Shown here one piece after another: positions 8,524 to 17,053 of a DNA stretch of 64,000 bases. Numbering within the stretch: position 1 is the stretch's first letter; each line of letters starts with the position of its first letter. Made by a program: the position numbers and the translations under genes. The stretch is from JAMXLO01 sp963812505 (GTDB lineage: Bacteria > Pseudomonadota > Alphaproteobacteria > Acetobacterales > Acetobacteraceae). Under the pieces are notes generated by a model. The model had not been told where the DNA came from, searched no databases, and saw nothing but the letters and a program-made list of their open reading frames with translations. The stretch lies in contig CAWEVM010000022.1 in assembly GCA_963812505.1 (NCBI GenBank), positions 224,831-288,830 of the forward strand, in the 5' to 3' direction.

Positions 8524-9372
8524 TCAGCCAGGACCGCCGCGAGCCGCCGTCTCCACGCCGTAGCCCGCGCAGAGCTCCTGGCTGATCGCGCGGAGCCGCC
8601 GACGCGCCACCGCATCGTAGGCCTGTCTGTCCGCACGCGCCTCCTGGAGGCCACTGAAATAGCGCCCGCTCCGTCCTCCGACGGCCGGCGACACGGCGAG
8701 TTTGAGTATCGCCTCGGCGCCTTCCTCGACACTGCTCGCGGGCGTCACGCCGGCGCGCCGGACCATCGCGGTGTCCATGTAGGTCGCCGGATGCAGCGCG
8801 TTAACGGTGACGCCGGTGCCGGCGAGCGCCTCGGCGAGATCGATGGTGAACATGATCTGCGCCAGCTTGCTCTGGCCGTAGGCGCGCACGCCGCTGTATC
8901 CGCGCGTCAGCATGACATCGGCAAAGTCGATCGGTTGCTGTCCGGCCGAGGCGACGTTGACGATGCGCGCCGGCGCGCTCTGCCGGAGAAGCGGCAGCAG
9001 CAGATCAGTCAGCAGGAAGCCGGCGAGGTAGTTGACGGCGAAGCGAAGCTCGTGGCCGTCGACGCTGGTCTGGCGCGAAGTGCCTGCGGTGCCGAGGCCG
9101 GCGTTGTTGATCAGTATGTCGAGCCGCTCCGTCCGCTGTCGCACGGTCTCGCCAAGCCGCCTCACCTCGGCAAGTGACGCGAGGTCTGCGGCGAGAAATT
9201 CCGCCGCGCCGCCCGATTGGGTGATATCGGCCACGACCTGATTGCCGCGGTCCTGATCCCGACCATGCACCAGGACGCGCACACCTGCCTCGCCGAGACG
9301 GATGGCAACCACACGGCCCACGCCGTCGGTGGAGCCGGTGATGAGTGCCGTATTGCCGGTCCGGGAAGTCAT
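8524..9372 (-). CDS. Short-chain dehydrogenase/reductase
   Basis: NAD(P)-dependent SDR-fold oxidoreductase of the retinol-dehydrogenase-like type. The cofactor motif TGSTDGVG (T-G-x3-G-x-G), the NNAG motif, catalytic Ser in NVASAG and a YGQSK version of Y-x3-K are all present. The start at 9372 makes the ATG overlap the TGA of the upstream small lipoprotein gene; an ATG at 9405 would add eleven residues inside that gene. The overlap implies translational coupling with the lipoprotein. Substrate unknown. Confidence 0.88.
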   Translation of the reverse strand: MTSRTGNTALITGSTDGVGRVVAIRLGEAGVRVLVHGRDQDRGNQVVADITQSGGAAEFLAADLASLAEVRRLGETVRQRTERLDILINNAGLGTAGTSRQTSVDGHELRFAVNYLAGFLLTDLLLPLLRQSAPARIVNVASAGQQPIDFADVMLTRGYSGVRAYGQSKLAQIMFTIDLAEALAGTGVTVNALHPATYMDTAMVRRAGVTPASSVEEGAEAILKLAVSPAVGGRSGRYFSGLQEARADRQAYDAVARRRLRAISQELCAGYGVETAARGGPG

Positions 9373-9599
9373 GGGACTTCGGACTCCTGTGGCGGCCACA
9401 GCCAAGTGCCGTGAGCCGCGTTGTTGACCGCCTGCGGGGATGCATTCTGGACCCCGTCGGGATGGTTCGCATCATGGTAGCGGTAGCCAGGTTGCGCGTC
9501 GTTCTGTGTTGACGCTGGGTCGACCGACACGCCCGGGCCCGGGACACACCCCACGGCCAAGGCGCACAGGGCACACAAGGCCAGATACCTGGAATGCAT
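9369..9599 (-). CDS. Small lipoprotein of unknown function
   Basis: About 76 residues with a lipoprotein signal: a hydrophobic ALCALCAL run and the lipobox LAVGC, so Cys is lipidated after cleavage. The mature peptide is short, rich in Pro, Gln, Asn and His, with no recognised domain. GGAGA precedes the ATG at 9599 (a GTG lies immediately before it). The last four bases overlap the SDR start codon, so the two are probably translated together. Confidence 0.65.
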   Translation of the reverse strand: MHSRYLALCALCALAVGCVPGPGVSVDPASTQNDAQPGYRYHDANHPDGVQNASPQAVNNAAHGTWLWPPQESEVP

Positions 9600-9803
9600 C
9601 ACGTGTCTCCGCCGACCACGTTGCTGTAGCTGGCGCCAGGCTGGCAGATGTCAACGAATTGCGGTCAATGCCACCCAATGCCGCGGGTTGGTGACGAGGG
9701 TCCCCAACCGATCTAGATCTCAATCCCAGGATGAACACTGGCAGTCGTTGTGCGATTCTCCGCCAAGGAACCTGACCCTCAAACCGGTGCTGCCACGCTT
9801 ACA

Positions 9804-10067
9804 ATGACCCCCATTGAGCTCTTCGAAATCACGCAGGCCGCCACGGCTCTGCCCGGCGCCTGGTCGGTGTCCGGTCAGTGCACCGATGACGGGACCTGCT
9901 ATGCAGGCCTGATTGACCCAGAGGGGGATGGCCGAACCGTCCTGCTGATCGCGCGGGACCCCGACGGGTTGTATGTCGCGAAATCGAGCGGCGAGACTGT
10001 GGCCCACGGCTGCGCCAGCATCACAGAGGCGCTGGCGGCAGTGCGCTGGATGCTGCGCCAGCGCTGA
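9804..10067 (+). CDS. Hypothetical protein
   Basis: An 87-residue frame starting MTPIELFEITQAATALPG and ending VRWMLRQR. It looks like a small globular alpha/beta protein (alternating DDGTCYAGLID, VLLIARD, LYVAKSSGE strands, then an amphipathic C-terminal helix). A GTG at 9750 would add 18 residues. Neither start has a clear ribosome-binding site. I recognise no family. It is isolated between leftward genes. Confidence 0.55.
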   Translation: MTPIELFEITQAATALPGAWSVSGQCTDDGTCYAGLIDPEGDGRTVLLIARDPDGLYVAKSSGETVAHGCASITEALAAVRWMLRQR

Positions 10068-10159
10068 CAGCGGCGGCCCTGGAAGCAGCGCCTTCGCTTA
10101 AGCTATCCGGTTTTTACAGGAGGAAGGCCGGCGTTCGCCACGGGCCGGCGCAGTCAGTG

Positions 10160-10264
10160 CTATGGAACCACGAATTGCTCCAAAACCAGCCAGGCGGAAC
10201 ACAAACCAAAGGCTATTCCGCTGACAACGAGGTAGGCGCGCACCACGGGGAGCGTCCGCCTCAA
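10160..10264 (-). CDS. Putative 34-residue single-span membrane peptide with TTG start
   Basis: A short frame starting at TTG 10264, which overlaps the TGA of the preceding small gene (TTGA). The product begins with basic residues (LRRTLPVVRAY) followed by one hydrophobic span, LVVSGIAFGLCSAWLVL, and ends EQFVVP. The charge pattern (basic outside the span, short tail) is typical of real small membrane proteins, and the overlap suggests coupled translation. It is too short for firm support. Confidence 0.3.
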   Translation of the reverse strand: MRRTLPVVRAYLVVSGIAFGLCSAWLVLEQFVVP

Positions 10265-10470
10265 ATTCGTTCCCGCCGCGCGAGTTGCGTGCGTTGCTCA
10301 ACGGCTGCCGCATAGCGTACCGGGCAAAAAGTCACATTCCGGCTCGCCAGAAAAGCTGCGGTCAGGGCCTCAGCCTCCCCGACCCTCAGCGGTGGCAGTC
10401 GCTTGCACCGCTGCCACCGTGCCTGGACATCCGAACGGTCTTGGTTGAACGACGCGGCACTGCGAAACAT
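10261..10470 (-). CDS. Small conserved hypothetical protein
   Basis: About 69 residues. The start at 10470 is chosen because GGGGGAAAAGG lies just upstream of the ATG. The C-terminal half contains the pattern LRVGEAEALTAAFLASR, then VTFCPVRYAAAVEQ. From memory this resembles short uncharacterised alphaproteobacterial proteins with an AFxAxRGVTxCP-x-A-Y-A-P-V-E core, but function is unknown. An in-frame ATG at 10569 would lengthen it. A tiny membrane-peptide frame overlaps its stop codon. Confidence 0.45.
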   Translation of the reverse strand: MFRSAASFNQDRSDVQARWQRCKRLPPLRVGEAEALTAAFLASRNVTFCPVRYAAAVEQRTQLARRERI

Positions 10471-10606
10471 GAAACCTTTTCCCCCACTGATCCGTCCAGG
10501 CATACCGGGCCGAACGCGGTGACGTGATAGGCAAAAAATAACAGGGAGTGGTTTCAAATCCGTATCCATTGGCGATTATTGAGATCGCCGCGGCGCCGTC
10601 GCGCGA

Positions 10607-10634
10607 GGGCCACCACCACGTCTAGCGGTGGCCC
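10607..10634. terminator. Hairpin downstream of the DUF4142 gene
   Basis: Inverted repeat GGGCCACC / GGTGGCCC with a 12-base loop, 28 bases beyond the DUF4142 stop codon on the leftward strand. No T-run is visible, so this may be a weak or rho-assisted terminator. Confidence 0.5.
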
Positions 10635-10661
10635 CGCGAGTCGCCTCAAACCGCCGCCGGA

Positions 10662-11249
10662 TCAGCCGGTGCGCGGCAGGCTGGCCAGAAGTTGCTGAGC
10701 GATCTGAGAGTGTTGCAATACGATGGGCCGCGTATTCTGCACCCACGCGTTGATATGCTGGTCCTCGCCGTGGATCAGCTGAGCGTTGAGCTCGTCTACC
10801 ATCGCTGTGTGCGCGCGGACCATGTCGTCGACATAGGCTCGATCGAAAGCGGGACCATCGAGCTGGGCCAACTGGCCGAGCATGACTCGGTCCTGCTCGC
10901 TCAGCGTCCCCGGCGACTGGATATGATGCGCCTGCGCGATCGGCGCCAGTGTATCCTGCGCGTAGGTGTGATCGGTGATCATCTTTTGTGCAAAGCTGCG
11001 CACGTCCTGGTTCTGGCTGCGCTGTAGCGCCAGCTGAGCCGCCTGATACTCCGCCATATTGCCCTCAATCTGGCTCTGCACGAACTGCGCGTCCCTCGAA
11101 GTCAGTGGCGCGACGGGAGCGCCAGGAAGTACCGCCGGGGCCGCCACGGTGGGTGCCGGTGCCGGCACCGTGGTCGAGGGCGATTGGGCGAAGGCTGGCT
11201 CAGCCAGAATTGAAGCCGCCAGCAGAGCTGTAAGTAACGATGTCTTCAT
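10662..11249 (-). CDS. Exported DUF4142 (ferritin-like helical) protein
   Basis: A 195-residue secreted protein with a Sec signal (MKTSLLTALLAASILAEPAFAQ), a Pro/Ala-rich linker, then a helical DUF4142 domain. The domain shows its usual features: SRDAQFVQSQIEGNMAEYQAAQLAL, FAQKMITDHT, and the second helix pair FDRAYVDDMVRAHTAMVDEL with HGED. DUF4142 proteins are widespread, often stress-linked or periplasmic, and have no firm biochemical role. GAGGAT precedes the ATG at 11249; an upstream ATG at 11345 would hide the signal peptide and is rejected. Confidence 0.85.
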   Translation of the reverse strand: MKTSLLTALLAASILAEPAFAQSPSTTVPAPAPTVAAPAVLPGAPVAPLTSRDAQFVQSQIEGNMAEYQAAQLALQRSQNQDVRSFAQKMITDHTYAQDTLAPIAQAHHIQSPGTLSEQDRVMLGQLAQLDGPAFDRAYVDDMVRAHTAMVDELNAQLIHGEDQHINAWVQNTRPIVLQHSQIAQQLLASLPRTG

Positions 11250-11375
11250 TGCCGTATCCTCAAAGGTGCTCGCCAATAATGCGGCCAGGAGAAAATGGTT
11301 CAGGCCGAGCCAGGATATCGCGGAAACGTGGAGCCCGCGGGACAATGGCGCGATGCCTTGCGCGGCGGTTCGCCG

Positions 11376-11702
11376 CTACCGCGTCAGCCTTCCGTCGCGA
11401 GGCCACGCGATGGCATCGTCAATGTGGTCGCCGCCCCAGAATAACTCCTGGCCCACCAATCCGAAGATGCCGAGCTTGCGCGCTTCGTTGGTCGCCCCCT
11501 TGCATGCGCCGCCAATATCCAGCGCCCCCGCTGGATTCTGCCCGAGCGCCCGCAAACTATTCCCGAGATTGGGCTCCGCTCCGGGTCCACAATCCGCAAC
11601 CCAGCCCTCGGCGGCGGCAGTCACGGCAACCCGGTTGCCACGTCCCACTGCGACAACGGACAAGGCACGTGAACGGGGGGCGGCACTTATTCCTCCAAGC
11701 AT
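11376..11702 (-). pseudogene. C-terminal remnant of a DsbA-family 2-hydroxychromene-2-carboxylate isomerase-like protein
   Basis: The last 60 residues match the end of kappa-class GST/HCCA isomerases: LGNSLRALGQNPAG, then ATNEARKLGIFG, VGQELFWGGDHIDDAIAW. The usual APTF or APSF stretch between GIFG and VGQELFWG is missing, a deletion of about four residues. The N-terminal thioredoxin-fold half (F-x-D-F-x-S-P) is not found nearby in any frame I checked. Most likely a decayed fragment, although the 108-codon frame itself is open. Confidence 0.5.
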
Positions 11703-11757
11703 TGCACCGGCGTGCGCGACGTCGCGCTTGCGGATGGATTACAAAACCTTGGCACGC

Positions 11758-12033
11758 CTACGATCGGAACAGCATGACATCACCTTCCCAAGTCTCGATC
11801 GATCTCGGCGGCAGCGGAAGTGACAATGCCCCATCCTCCAGAATGGCGAAGTAATGCCGCCTTGCAGCCTCCAGGTCTTCGGCGCCGATATTTGCCGGAA
11901 ACAGACTGTGGCCGCCTTCGTTCAACGCTGGAGGACAGCCGGAACACAACGCTGTTGTTACGTAGCTATTGCCAGCAAAGGGCCAAGTTCGAGACGATTT
12001 GCCGACTTCCTCCGAAATGACGTGAAGCGGCAA
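11758..12033 (-). CDS. Doubtful ORF in a gene-poor stretch (11.70-12.16 kb)
   Basis: The region between the isomerase remnant and the chemoreceptor holds no recognised gene. The best candidate is this 91-codon frame, whose C-terminal part (GAEDLEAARRHYFAILEDGALSL) looks like a plausible helix and has balanced composition. There is no family match I can name and no good ribosome-binding site. It could be a remnant of a larger gene. Confidence 0.2.
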   Translation of the reverse strand: MPLHVISEEVGKSSRTWPFAGNSYVTTALCSGCPPALNEGGHSLFPANIGAEDLEAARRHYFAILEDGALSLPLPPRSIETWEGDVMLFRS

Positions 12034-12160
12034 CTACGAGCTCTATTAATCGAGGTTGATCGGCTCCACGCACATGGCGCAGAATCGGTCCATGCGCGGC
12101 GACGCTCGCCTGGTGCCATTGAGGATTGGCGCTGGCTCACCGAGCGCGGTCCACGTCACC

Positions 12161-13870
12161 CTACACAGCTTCGCGACGATCCTCTGTTGCAGCAGTGCGT
12201 ACAACACGGATCACGGAATGGCGCAGAGCCCCCACGGCGGTGTTCAGTGCTTCGGCGTTCTCGCGCACTTCGACGGCGTGCTTCCCGGTCTGCTCAGCTT
12301 CGATCGAAACCTCGGTGGTACGGGTGGTCATCTCGTTGGCAGCGGAAGCCGTTTCGGCGACATTGCGGGCGATCTGCGCCGTTGCCGCCCCCTGTTCCTC
12401 GACTGCCGCAGCGATTGAACTGGCGATGGCGTTGATCTCACCGATGGTCTCCTCAATTCGAACCACCGCGGCGACGGATTCCCCGGTCGCACTCCGCACC
12501 TGACGAACATGCTGCGCGATCTCATGTGTGGATTGCGCGGTCTGGATGGCGAGCGCCTTCACCTCGGAGGCAACCACCGCGAAACCCTTGCCCGCTTCAC
12601 CGGCGCGGGCGGCTTCAATCGTGGCGTTCAGCGCCAGCAAATTGGTTTTATCGGCGATCGCCGCGATCATGTCGGCCACCGCACCGATGCGTGTCACCTC
12701 CTGGTTCAGTGCGTCTATCGTGGCACGCGTTTCCGCGCCGGCGGTGACTGCGCGGCTGACAATCGCGCTCGATTGGGCGACCTGATCGCTGATCTCGCGG
12801 ATGGAAGTGCTGAGCTGCTCGGCTGCACTTGCCACGGTCTGGGCATTGGCAAGTGCCAGCCCTGATGCGTTCGCCGCTGTTTGAGCCGAGTTGCCTGTTC
12901 GCACGGCGGACGCACTCATTTCTTCGGCGGTCGCAGTCATCGCGGCGGTGCGAGTACCAACCTCGTATAGTGCCGTCGTCGTCGCATTTTCGATCTTATC
13001 CGCCATGCCGACCAATGCTGCCACTTTCTCCTGCTCCGCGCGTTGGTGGTCTTGCGCCTGCGCGGCGGCCAGCCCCGCTTCCTTCACCATGTGTTCCTTG
13101 AACACCTGCACAGTGGCAGCCATCGCGCCCACTTCGTCACGCCGGGTTGTGCCTGGAATACGGGTTGATAATTCGCCCTTGGCGAGGTCCTCCATCGCAG
13201 CCTTCAGGCTGCCGAGCGAGCCGCAGATGTCCCGGTTGATCAGCCACGCAGCAAGCAACACAACCAGCAGGATTCCGCCACCGATGGTGGCGAGAAGCAA
13301 AAGCGATGTACGCTCAGAGGAATCGAGGTCGTCAGTCCAGGCGCCTGCGATGAAGACCATCTGCCAGGGCGCGTAGCGCGCGACGTAGGACAGCTTCGGT
13401 GCAGGCTGCGTTGCTCCCGGCTTGAGCGCCAGGTAAGTAATGACACCCTCATCCGAGTTGCGGAGTACTTCCCGCGCCAGATCGGCGCTCGATCTGCCGT
13501 CTGCGTCCTTGGATGCGGTCGGTTTCCCCTCGCGGACCGGATCGCCGCCGTGCATGACGACGAGCCCGTCGGGGGTTTGAACGAGGACGTAGTTGGTGCC
13601 GCCGTCGAAGCGCACCGTGTGCAAGTCATCGCGGAACTGAGCCAATGCCTGATCGTGGGTGATACGCCCATTCGTGACCTGTCTGTCGAGGGTTCGCGCG
13701 AAGCCCATCGCCGACTGCACGACTGCCCGCAGCTTATCCACGCGGTCGCCAATCATCCGCTGCTGCATCAGGGAGGCCCCTGCCGCAATCGACGCGACCA
13801 GTGCCAAGGCGGACAGTCCCAACAGCAGCGCGAGCTTGGTGCGGAGTTGGAGGTGGCTAAGCATGCTCAT
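12161..13870 (-). CDS. Methyl-accepting chemotaxis protein with periplasmic single Cache domain
   Basis: Transmembrane chemoreceptor, 569 residues. Order: TM1 (about 12-31), periplasmic single-Cache region (about 35-185, with GGTNYVLVQTPDGLVVMHGG), TM2 (about 188-210), HAMP (about 211-265), then a long signalling coiled coil. The conserved hairpin tip is present: IADKTNLLALNATIEAARAG, then FAVVASEVKALA. Ligand-bound receptors act on CheW-CheA. No other chemotaxis gene is in the window, so it is an orphan receptor. The small-molecule ligand is unknown; single-Cache receptors often sense carboxylates. Confidence 0.93.
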   Translation of the reverse strand: MSMLSHLQLRTKLALLLGLSALALVASIAAGASLMQQRMIGDRVDKLRAVVQSAMGFARTLDRQVTNGRITHDQALAQFRDDLHTVRFDGGTNYVLVQTPDGLVVMHGGDPVREGKPTASKDADGRSSADLAREVLRNSDEGVITYLALKPGATQPAPKLSYVARYAPWQMVFIAGAWTDDLDSSERTSLLLLATIGGGILLVVLLAAWLINRDICGSLGSLKAAMEDLAKGELSTRIPGTTRRDEVGAMAATVQVFKEHMVKEAGLAAAQAQDHQRAEQEKVAALVGMADKIENATTTALYEVGTRTAAMTATAEEMSASAVRTGNSAQTAANASGLALANAQTVASAAEQLSTSIREISDQVAQSSAIVSRAVTAGAETRATIDALNQEVTRIGAVADMIAAIADKTNLLALNATIEAARAGEAGKGFAVVASEVKALAIQTAQSTHEIAQHVRQVRSATGESVAAVVRIEETIGEINAIASSIAAAVEEQGAATAQIARNVAETASAANEMTTRTTEVSIEAEQTGKHAVEVRENAEALNTAVGALRHSVIRVVRTAATEDRREAV

Positions 13871-14010
13871 CGCGGCTTAATTCCTGGCTTCTGATCGCTG
13901 GTGCGAAAATGTGTTCTGCCGCGTGAATGAACGGTAAAGCGCTCGGCCTCGTGGCACCCACCCGCCCGCGCCCCTTCCACCTTGGCCCCGGTGGCGCATA
14001 TACCGTCCGC

Positions 14011-14844
14011 ATGGCGCGCTTCCTCAAGATGCACGGCTGCGGCAACGACTTCGTCGTGTTCGACGAACGCGCCGGCTCGCTTGGCCTTACCCCGCGGCGA
14101 GCGGCGGCGATCGCGGACCGGCGGACGGGCGTGGGCTGCGACCAGTTCATCGCGATCGAGCCGGCGCCGGCCAACTCCAACGCCGATGCCTTCATGCGCA
14201 TCCGCAATCCTGACGGCACCGAGGCTGGGGCATGCGGCAATGCCACCCGCTGTGTCGTCCATCTGCTGGCCCGAGAGACAGGGCGGCGCGTCCAGGTGGT
14301 CCGCACCATCGCCGGCAACCTGCCCTCCGAAGCGCTGCCCGATGGGCGGGTGCGGGTCGATATGGGGCCGGCGCGGCTGGACTGGTGTGACATCCCGCTG
14401 GCACGGGCCATGGATACGCTGCATCTCGAACTCGCGGCGGGGCTGGTGGCGGACCCAGCGGCGGCCAGCATGGGCAACCCGCATGCGACGTTCTTCGTCG
14501 ATGACGTGGCGCGGCTGCCGGTGACGGAGCTCGGGCCGCGGCTGGAACACGACACGCTGTTCCCCGATCGCGCCAATATCGGCTTTGCGGAGGTATTGGC
14601 GCCGGACCGCATTCGGCTGCGGGTGTGGGAGCGCGGCGCGGGGCTGACGCTGGCGTGCGGCTCCGGTGCTTGCGCCGCACTGGTGAATGCGCATCGCCGC
14701 GGGCTGGCCGGGCGGCGCGCCATCGTGGTGGTGGACGGCGGCGAATTGGAGATCGAATGGCACTCGGACGGCCACGTGCTGATGACCGGGCCGGTGGCGA
14801 CCTCGTTCATCGGCGAGATCGACCTCGCGGCATATCCGGGATGA
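14011..14844 (+). CDS. dapF: Diaminopimelate epimerase
   Basis: Interconverts LL- and meso-diaminopimelate in lysine and peptidoglycan synthesis, without a cofactor. The two catalytic cysteines are visible: Cys75 in NPDGTEAGACGNATR, and the second in LACGSGAC near the C-terminus. The N-terminus MARFLKMHGCGNDFVV fixes the start at 14011; the open frame begins earlier at 13927 but that part does not resemble DapF. The gene heads a tight operon; its TGA overlaps the mtaB ATG. Confidence 0.96.
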   Translation: MARFLKMHGCGNDFVVFDERAGSLGLTPRRAAAIADRRTGVGCDQFIAIEPAPANSNADAFMRIRNPDGTEAGACGNATRCVVHLLARETGRRVQVVRTIAGNLPSEALPDGRVRVDMGPARLDWCDIPLARAMDTLHLELAAGLVADPAAASMGNPHATFFVDDVARLPVTELGPRLEHDTLFPDRANIGFAEVLAPDRIRLRVWERGAGLTLACGSGACAALVNAHRRGLAGRRAIVVVDGGELEIEWHSDGHVLMTGPVATSFIGEIDLAAYPG

Positions 14845-16133
14845 TGGCCGGATCGGGTCCCGCCGTGACGATCGAGGAATTGGGCCTGCGCACGAGACCA
14901 AACGTGAGCGTCGAGATCGTCACCTTCGGTTGCCGGCTGAACGCCTATGAGAGTGAAGTGATGCGCGGCCACGCAGCGGCGCTGACCAACACGGTGATCG
15001 TCAACACCTGCGCGGTGACGGCGGAGGCGGAGCGGCAGGCTCGGCAGGCGATCCGGCGTGCGGCGCGCGAACGACCCGGGGCGCGTATCGTCGTCACCGG
15101 CTGCGCGGCGCAGATTGATCCGGCGGCGTGGGCCGCGCTGCCTGGGGTGGCGTGCGTGTTGGGCAACGCGGACAAGCTGAGGCCGGAGAGCTGGACGCCG
15201 GACGCGCCGAGCGTGGTGTCGGACATCATGGCTGCGCGCGAGACGGTGGCGCATCTGGTGACCGAGTTCTCCGGCCGGGCGCGCGCGTTCGTGCAGGTGC
15301 AGCAGGGCTGCGACCATCGCTGCACATTCTGCATCATCCCGTTCGGTCGCGGGCCTAATCGCAGCGTGCCGGTGGGCGCGGTGGTGGCGCAGGTGCGGGC
15401 GCTGGTCGAGGCTGGCTATCAGGAAGTGGTGCTGACCGGAGTGGATATCGCCTCGTATGGCGCCGATCTGCCTGGTGTGCCGCGACTGGGGCAGTTGGTG
15501 CGGCGGCTGCTGGCGCTGGTGCCGGAGCTGCGGCGGCTGCGCCTTTCCTCGCTCGACCCCGCTGCGATCGACGATGACATCTGGCGGCTGCTCGGCGACG
15601 AGGAGCGACTGATGCCGCATATTCATCTGTCACTACAGGCCGGCAGCGATCTGATCCTCAAGCGCATGAAGCGCCGGCATCTGCGGGCGGACGCCGCTCG
15701 TGTGGTCGCTCGCGCGCGGGACCTCCGTCCGGGCATTGCGATCGGTGCGGACCTGATCGCGGGATTCCCGACCGAGACGGAGGCGCTGTTCCGCGAGACG
15801 CTGGATTTCGTGGCCGAGGCGGAGGTGCCGTTCGTGCACGTGTTTCCCTTCAGCGAACGGCCCGGCACACCGGCGGCGCGGATGCCAGCGGTGCCGGTGG
15901 CGCTGCGGCGGGAGCGGGCGGCGCGGCTGCGGCAGGCGGGCGACGATCTATTGCGACGCTATCTGGCGTCTCATGTGGGGCGAACCGTATCGCTGCTGAC
16001 CGAGACCGCGAATGGCGGCCATTCCGAGCACTTCGCCACGGTGCGGCTCGCGATGCCCGCCGTACCGGGGCGGCTGATGGCTGCGCGGGTGACCGGCGCT
16101 GCTGGTGATGTCCTGTTGGCGGAGGCGGCCTGA
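14841..16133 (+). CDS. mtaB: tRNA t6A37 methylthiotransferase MtaB
   Basis: Radical-SAM methylthiotransferase that converts t6A37 to ms2t6A37 in ANN-decoding tRNAs. The N-terminal MTTase domain has three cluster cysteines (FGCRLN, VNTCAVT, TGCAAQ), followed by the radical-SAM motif C-DHR-C-TF-C at about residues 155-162 and a C-terminal TRAM-like region. The protein has 430 residues. Start 14841 overlaps the dapF stop; ATG 14844 is the alternative. The stop TGA shares one base with the ftsY start, giving the chain dapF-mtaB-ftsY common in alphaproteobacteria. Confidence 0.95.
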   Translation: MMAGSGPAVTIEELGLRTRPNVSVEIVTFGCRLNAYESEVMRGHAAALTNTVIVNTCAVTAEAERQARQAIRRAARERPGARIVVTGCAAQIDPAAWAALPGVACVLGNADKLRPESWTPDAPSVVSDIMAARETVAHLVTEFSGRARAFVQVQQGCDHRCTFCIIPFGRGPNRSVPVGAVVAQVRALVEAGYQEVVLTGVDIASYGADLPGVPRLGQLVRRLLALVPELRRLRLSSLDPAAIDDDIWRLLGDEERLMPHIHLSLQAGSDLILKRMKRRHLRADAARVVARARDLRPGIAIGADLIAGFPTETEALFRETLDFVAEAEVPFVHVFPFSERPGTPAARMPAVPVALRRERAARLRQAGDDLLRRYLASHVGRTVSLLTETANGGHSEHFATVRLAMPAVPGRLMAARVTGAAGDVLLAEAA

Positions 16134-17050
16134 TGGCACTCGGGTTGTTCTCGCGGCTGAAGGAAGGACTGACCCGCAGCACGCAGAAGCTGACGGAGGG
16201 GATTTCTGCGGTCTTCAAGAAGCGGCGGCTGGACGATGCGGCGCTGGAGGAACTCGAGGACGTGCTGATCGGCGCCGATCTCGGCACCGAGGTGGCGCGG
16301 CGGGTGATCGCGAGCTTCCGCCGCTCGCGCTTTGGCACGGAGGTGACGGACGAGGAGATCAAGCAGGCGCTGGCGGAGGAGATCGCGGCGATCCTGGAGC
16401 CGGTCGCGCAGCCGCTGCGGCTCGATCCGGCGAGGAAGCCCCATGTCGTGCTGGTGGTCGGGGTGAACGGGACCGGCAAGACCACAACCATCGGCAAGAT
16501 GGCGCAAAGCTATCGCGACACTGGCAAGCGGCCGGTGCTGGTGGCGGGTGATACGTTCCGGGCGGCGGCGGTGGAGCAGTTGCAGATCTGGGGCGAGCGT
16601 GTCGGGGCGCCGGTGATCGCCGGTGGTCGGGATGCCGATGCGGCAGGGCTGGCGTTCGATGCGCTGACGCGGGCGAAGGCGGAGGGCGCCGACGTGCTGC
16701 TGATCGACACGGCCGGGCGGCTGCACAACAAGGCCGTGCTGATGGATGAACTTCGCAAGATTATTCGTGTGCTGCGCAAGCACGACGAGACGGCACCGCA
16801 CTCGGTGCTGCTCGTGCTGGACGCGACCACCGGTCAGAACGCGGTGCAGCAGGTGCGCGTGTTCAAGGAGATGGTGGATGTGACCGGGCTGGTTGTGACG
16901 AAGCTGGACGGCAGCGCGCGCGGCGGCATCGTGGTGGCGCTGGCGGAGACGTTCGGTCTGCCGGTGCACGCGGTCGGGGTAGGCGAGCGGGCGAGCGACC
17001 TGCGGCCGTTCGATGCGGGGGATTTCGCGCGCGGACTGGTGGGGATGTGA
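16133..17050 (+). CDS. ftsY: Signal recognition particle receptor FtsY
   Basis: SRP-family GTPase that docks ribosome-nascent-chain complexes at the membrane. The NG domain is complete: helical N domain, G1 loop GVNGTGKTT, DTFRAAAVEQL, G3 DTAGRLHN and G4 TKLDGSARGG. At 305 residues it lacks the long acidic A domain of E. coli FtsY and instead starts with a short amphipathic LFSRLKEGLTRS, as in other alphaproteobacteria. It overlaps mtaB by one base and ends four bases before a convergent MFS gene. Confidence 0.96.
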   Translation: MALGLFSRLKEGLTRSTQKLTEGISAVFKKRRLDDAALEELEDVLIGADLGTEVARRVIASFRRSRFGTEVTDEEIKQALAEEIAAILEPVAQPLRLDPARKPHVVLVVGVNGTGKTTTIGKMAQSYRDTGKRPVLVAGDTFRAAAVEQLQIWGERVGAPVIAGGRDADAAGLAFDALTRAKAEGADVLLIDTAGRLHNKAVLMDELRKIIRVLRKHDETAPHSVLLVLDATTGQNAVQQVRVFKEMVDVTGLVVTKLDGSARGGIVVALAETFGLPVHAVGVGERASDLRPFDAGDFARGLVGM

Positions 17051-17053
17051 CGC

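Noticed and set aside
13857..15626. A 589-codon leftward frame opposite dapF and mtaB
   Set aside because: Antisense to two well-conserved genes; Arg/His/Pro-rich shadow composition with no domain.
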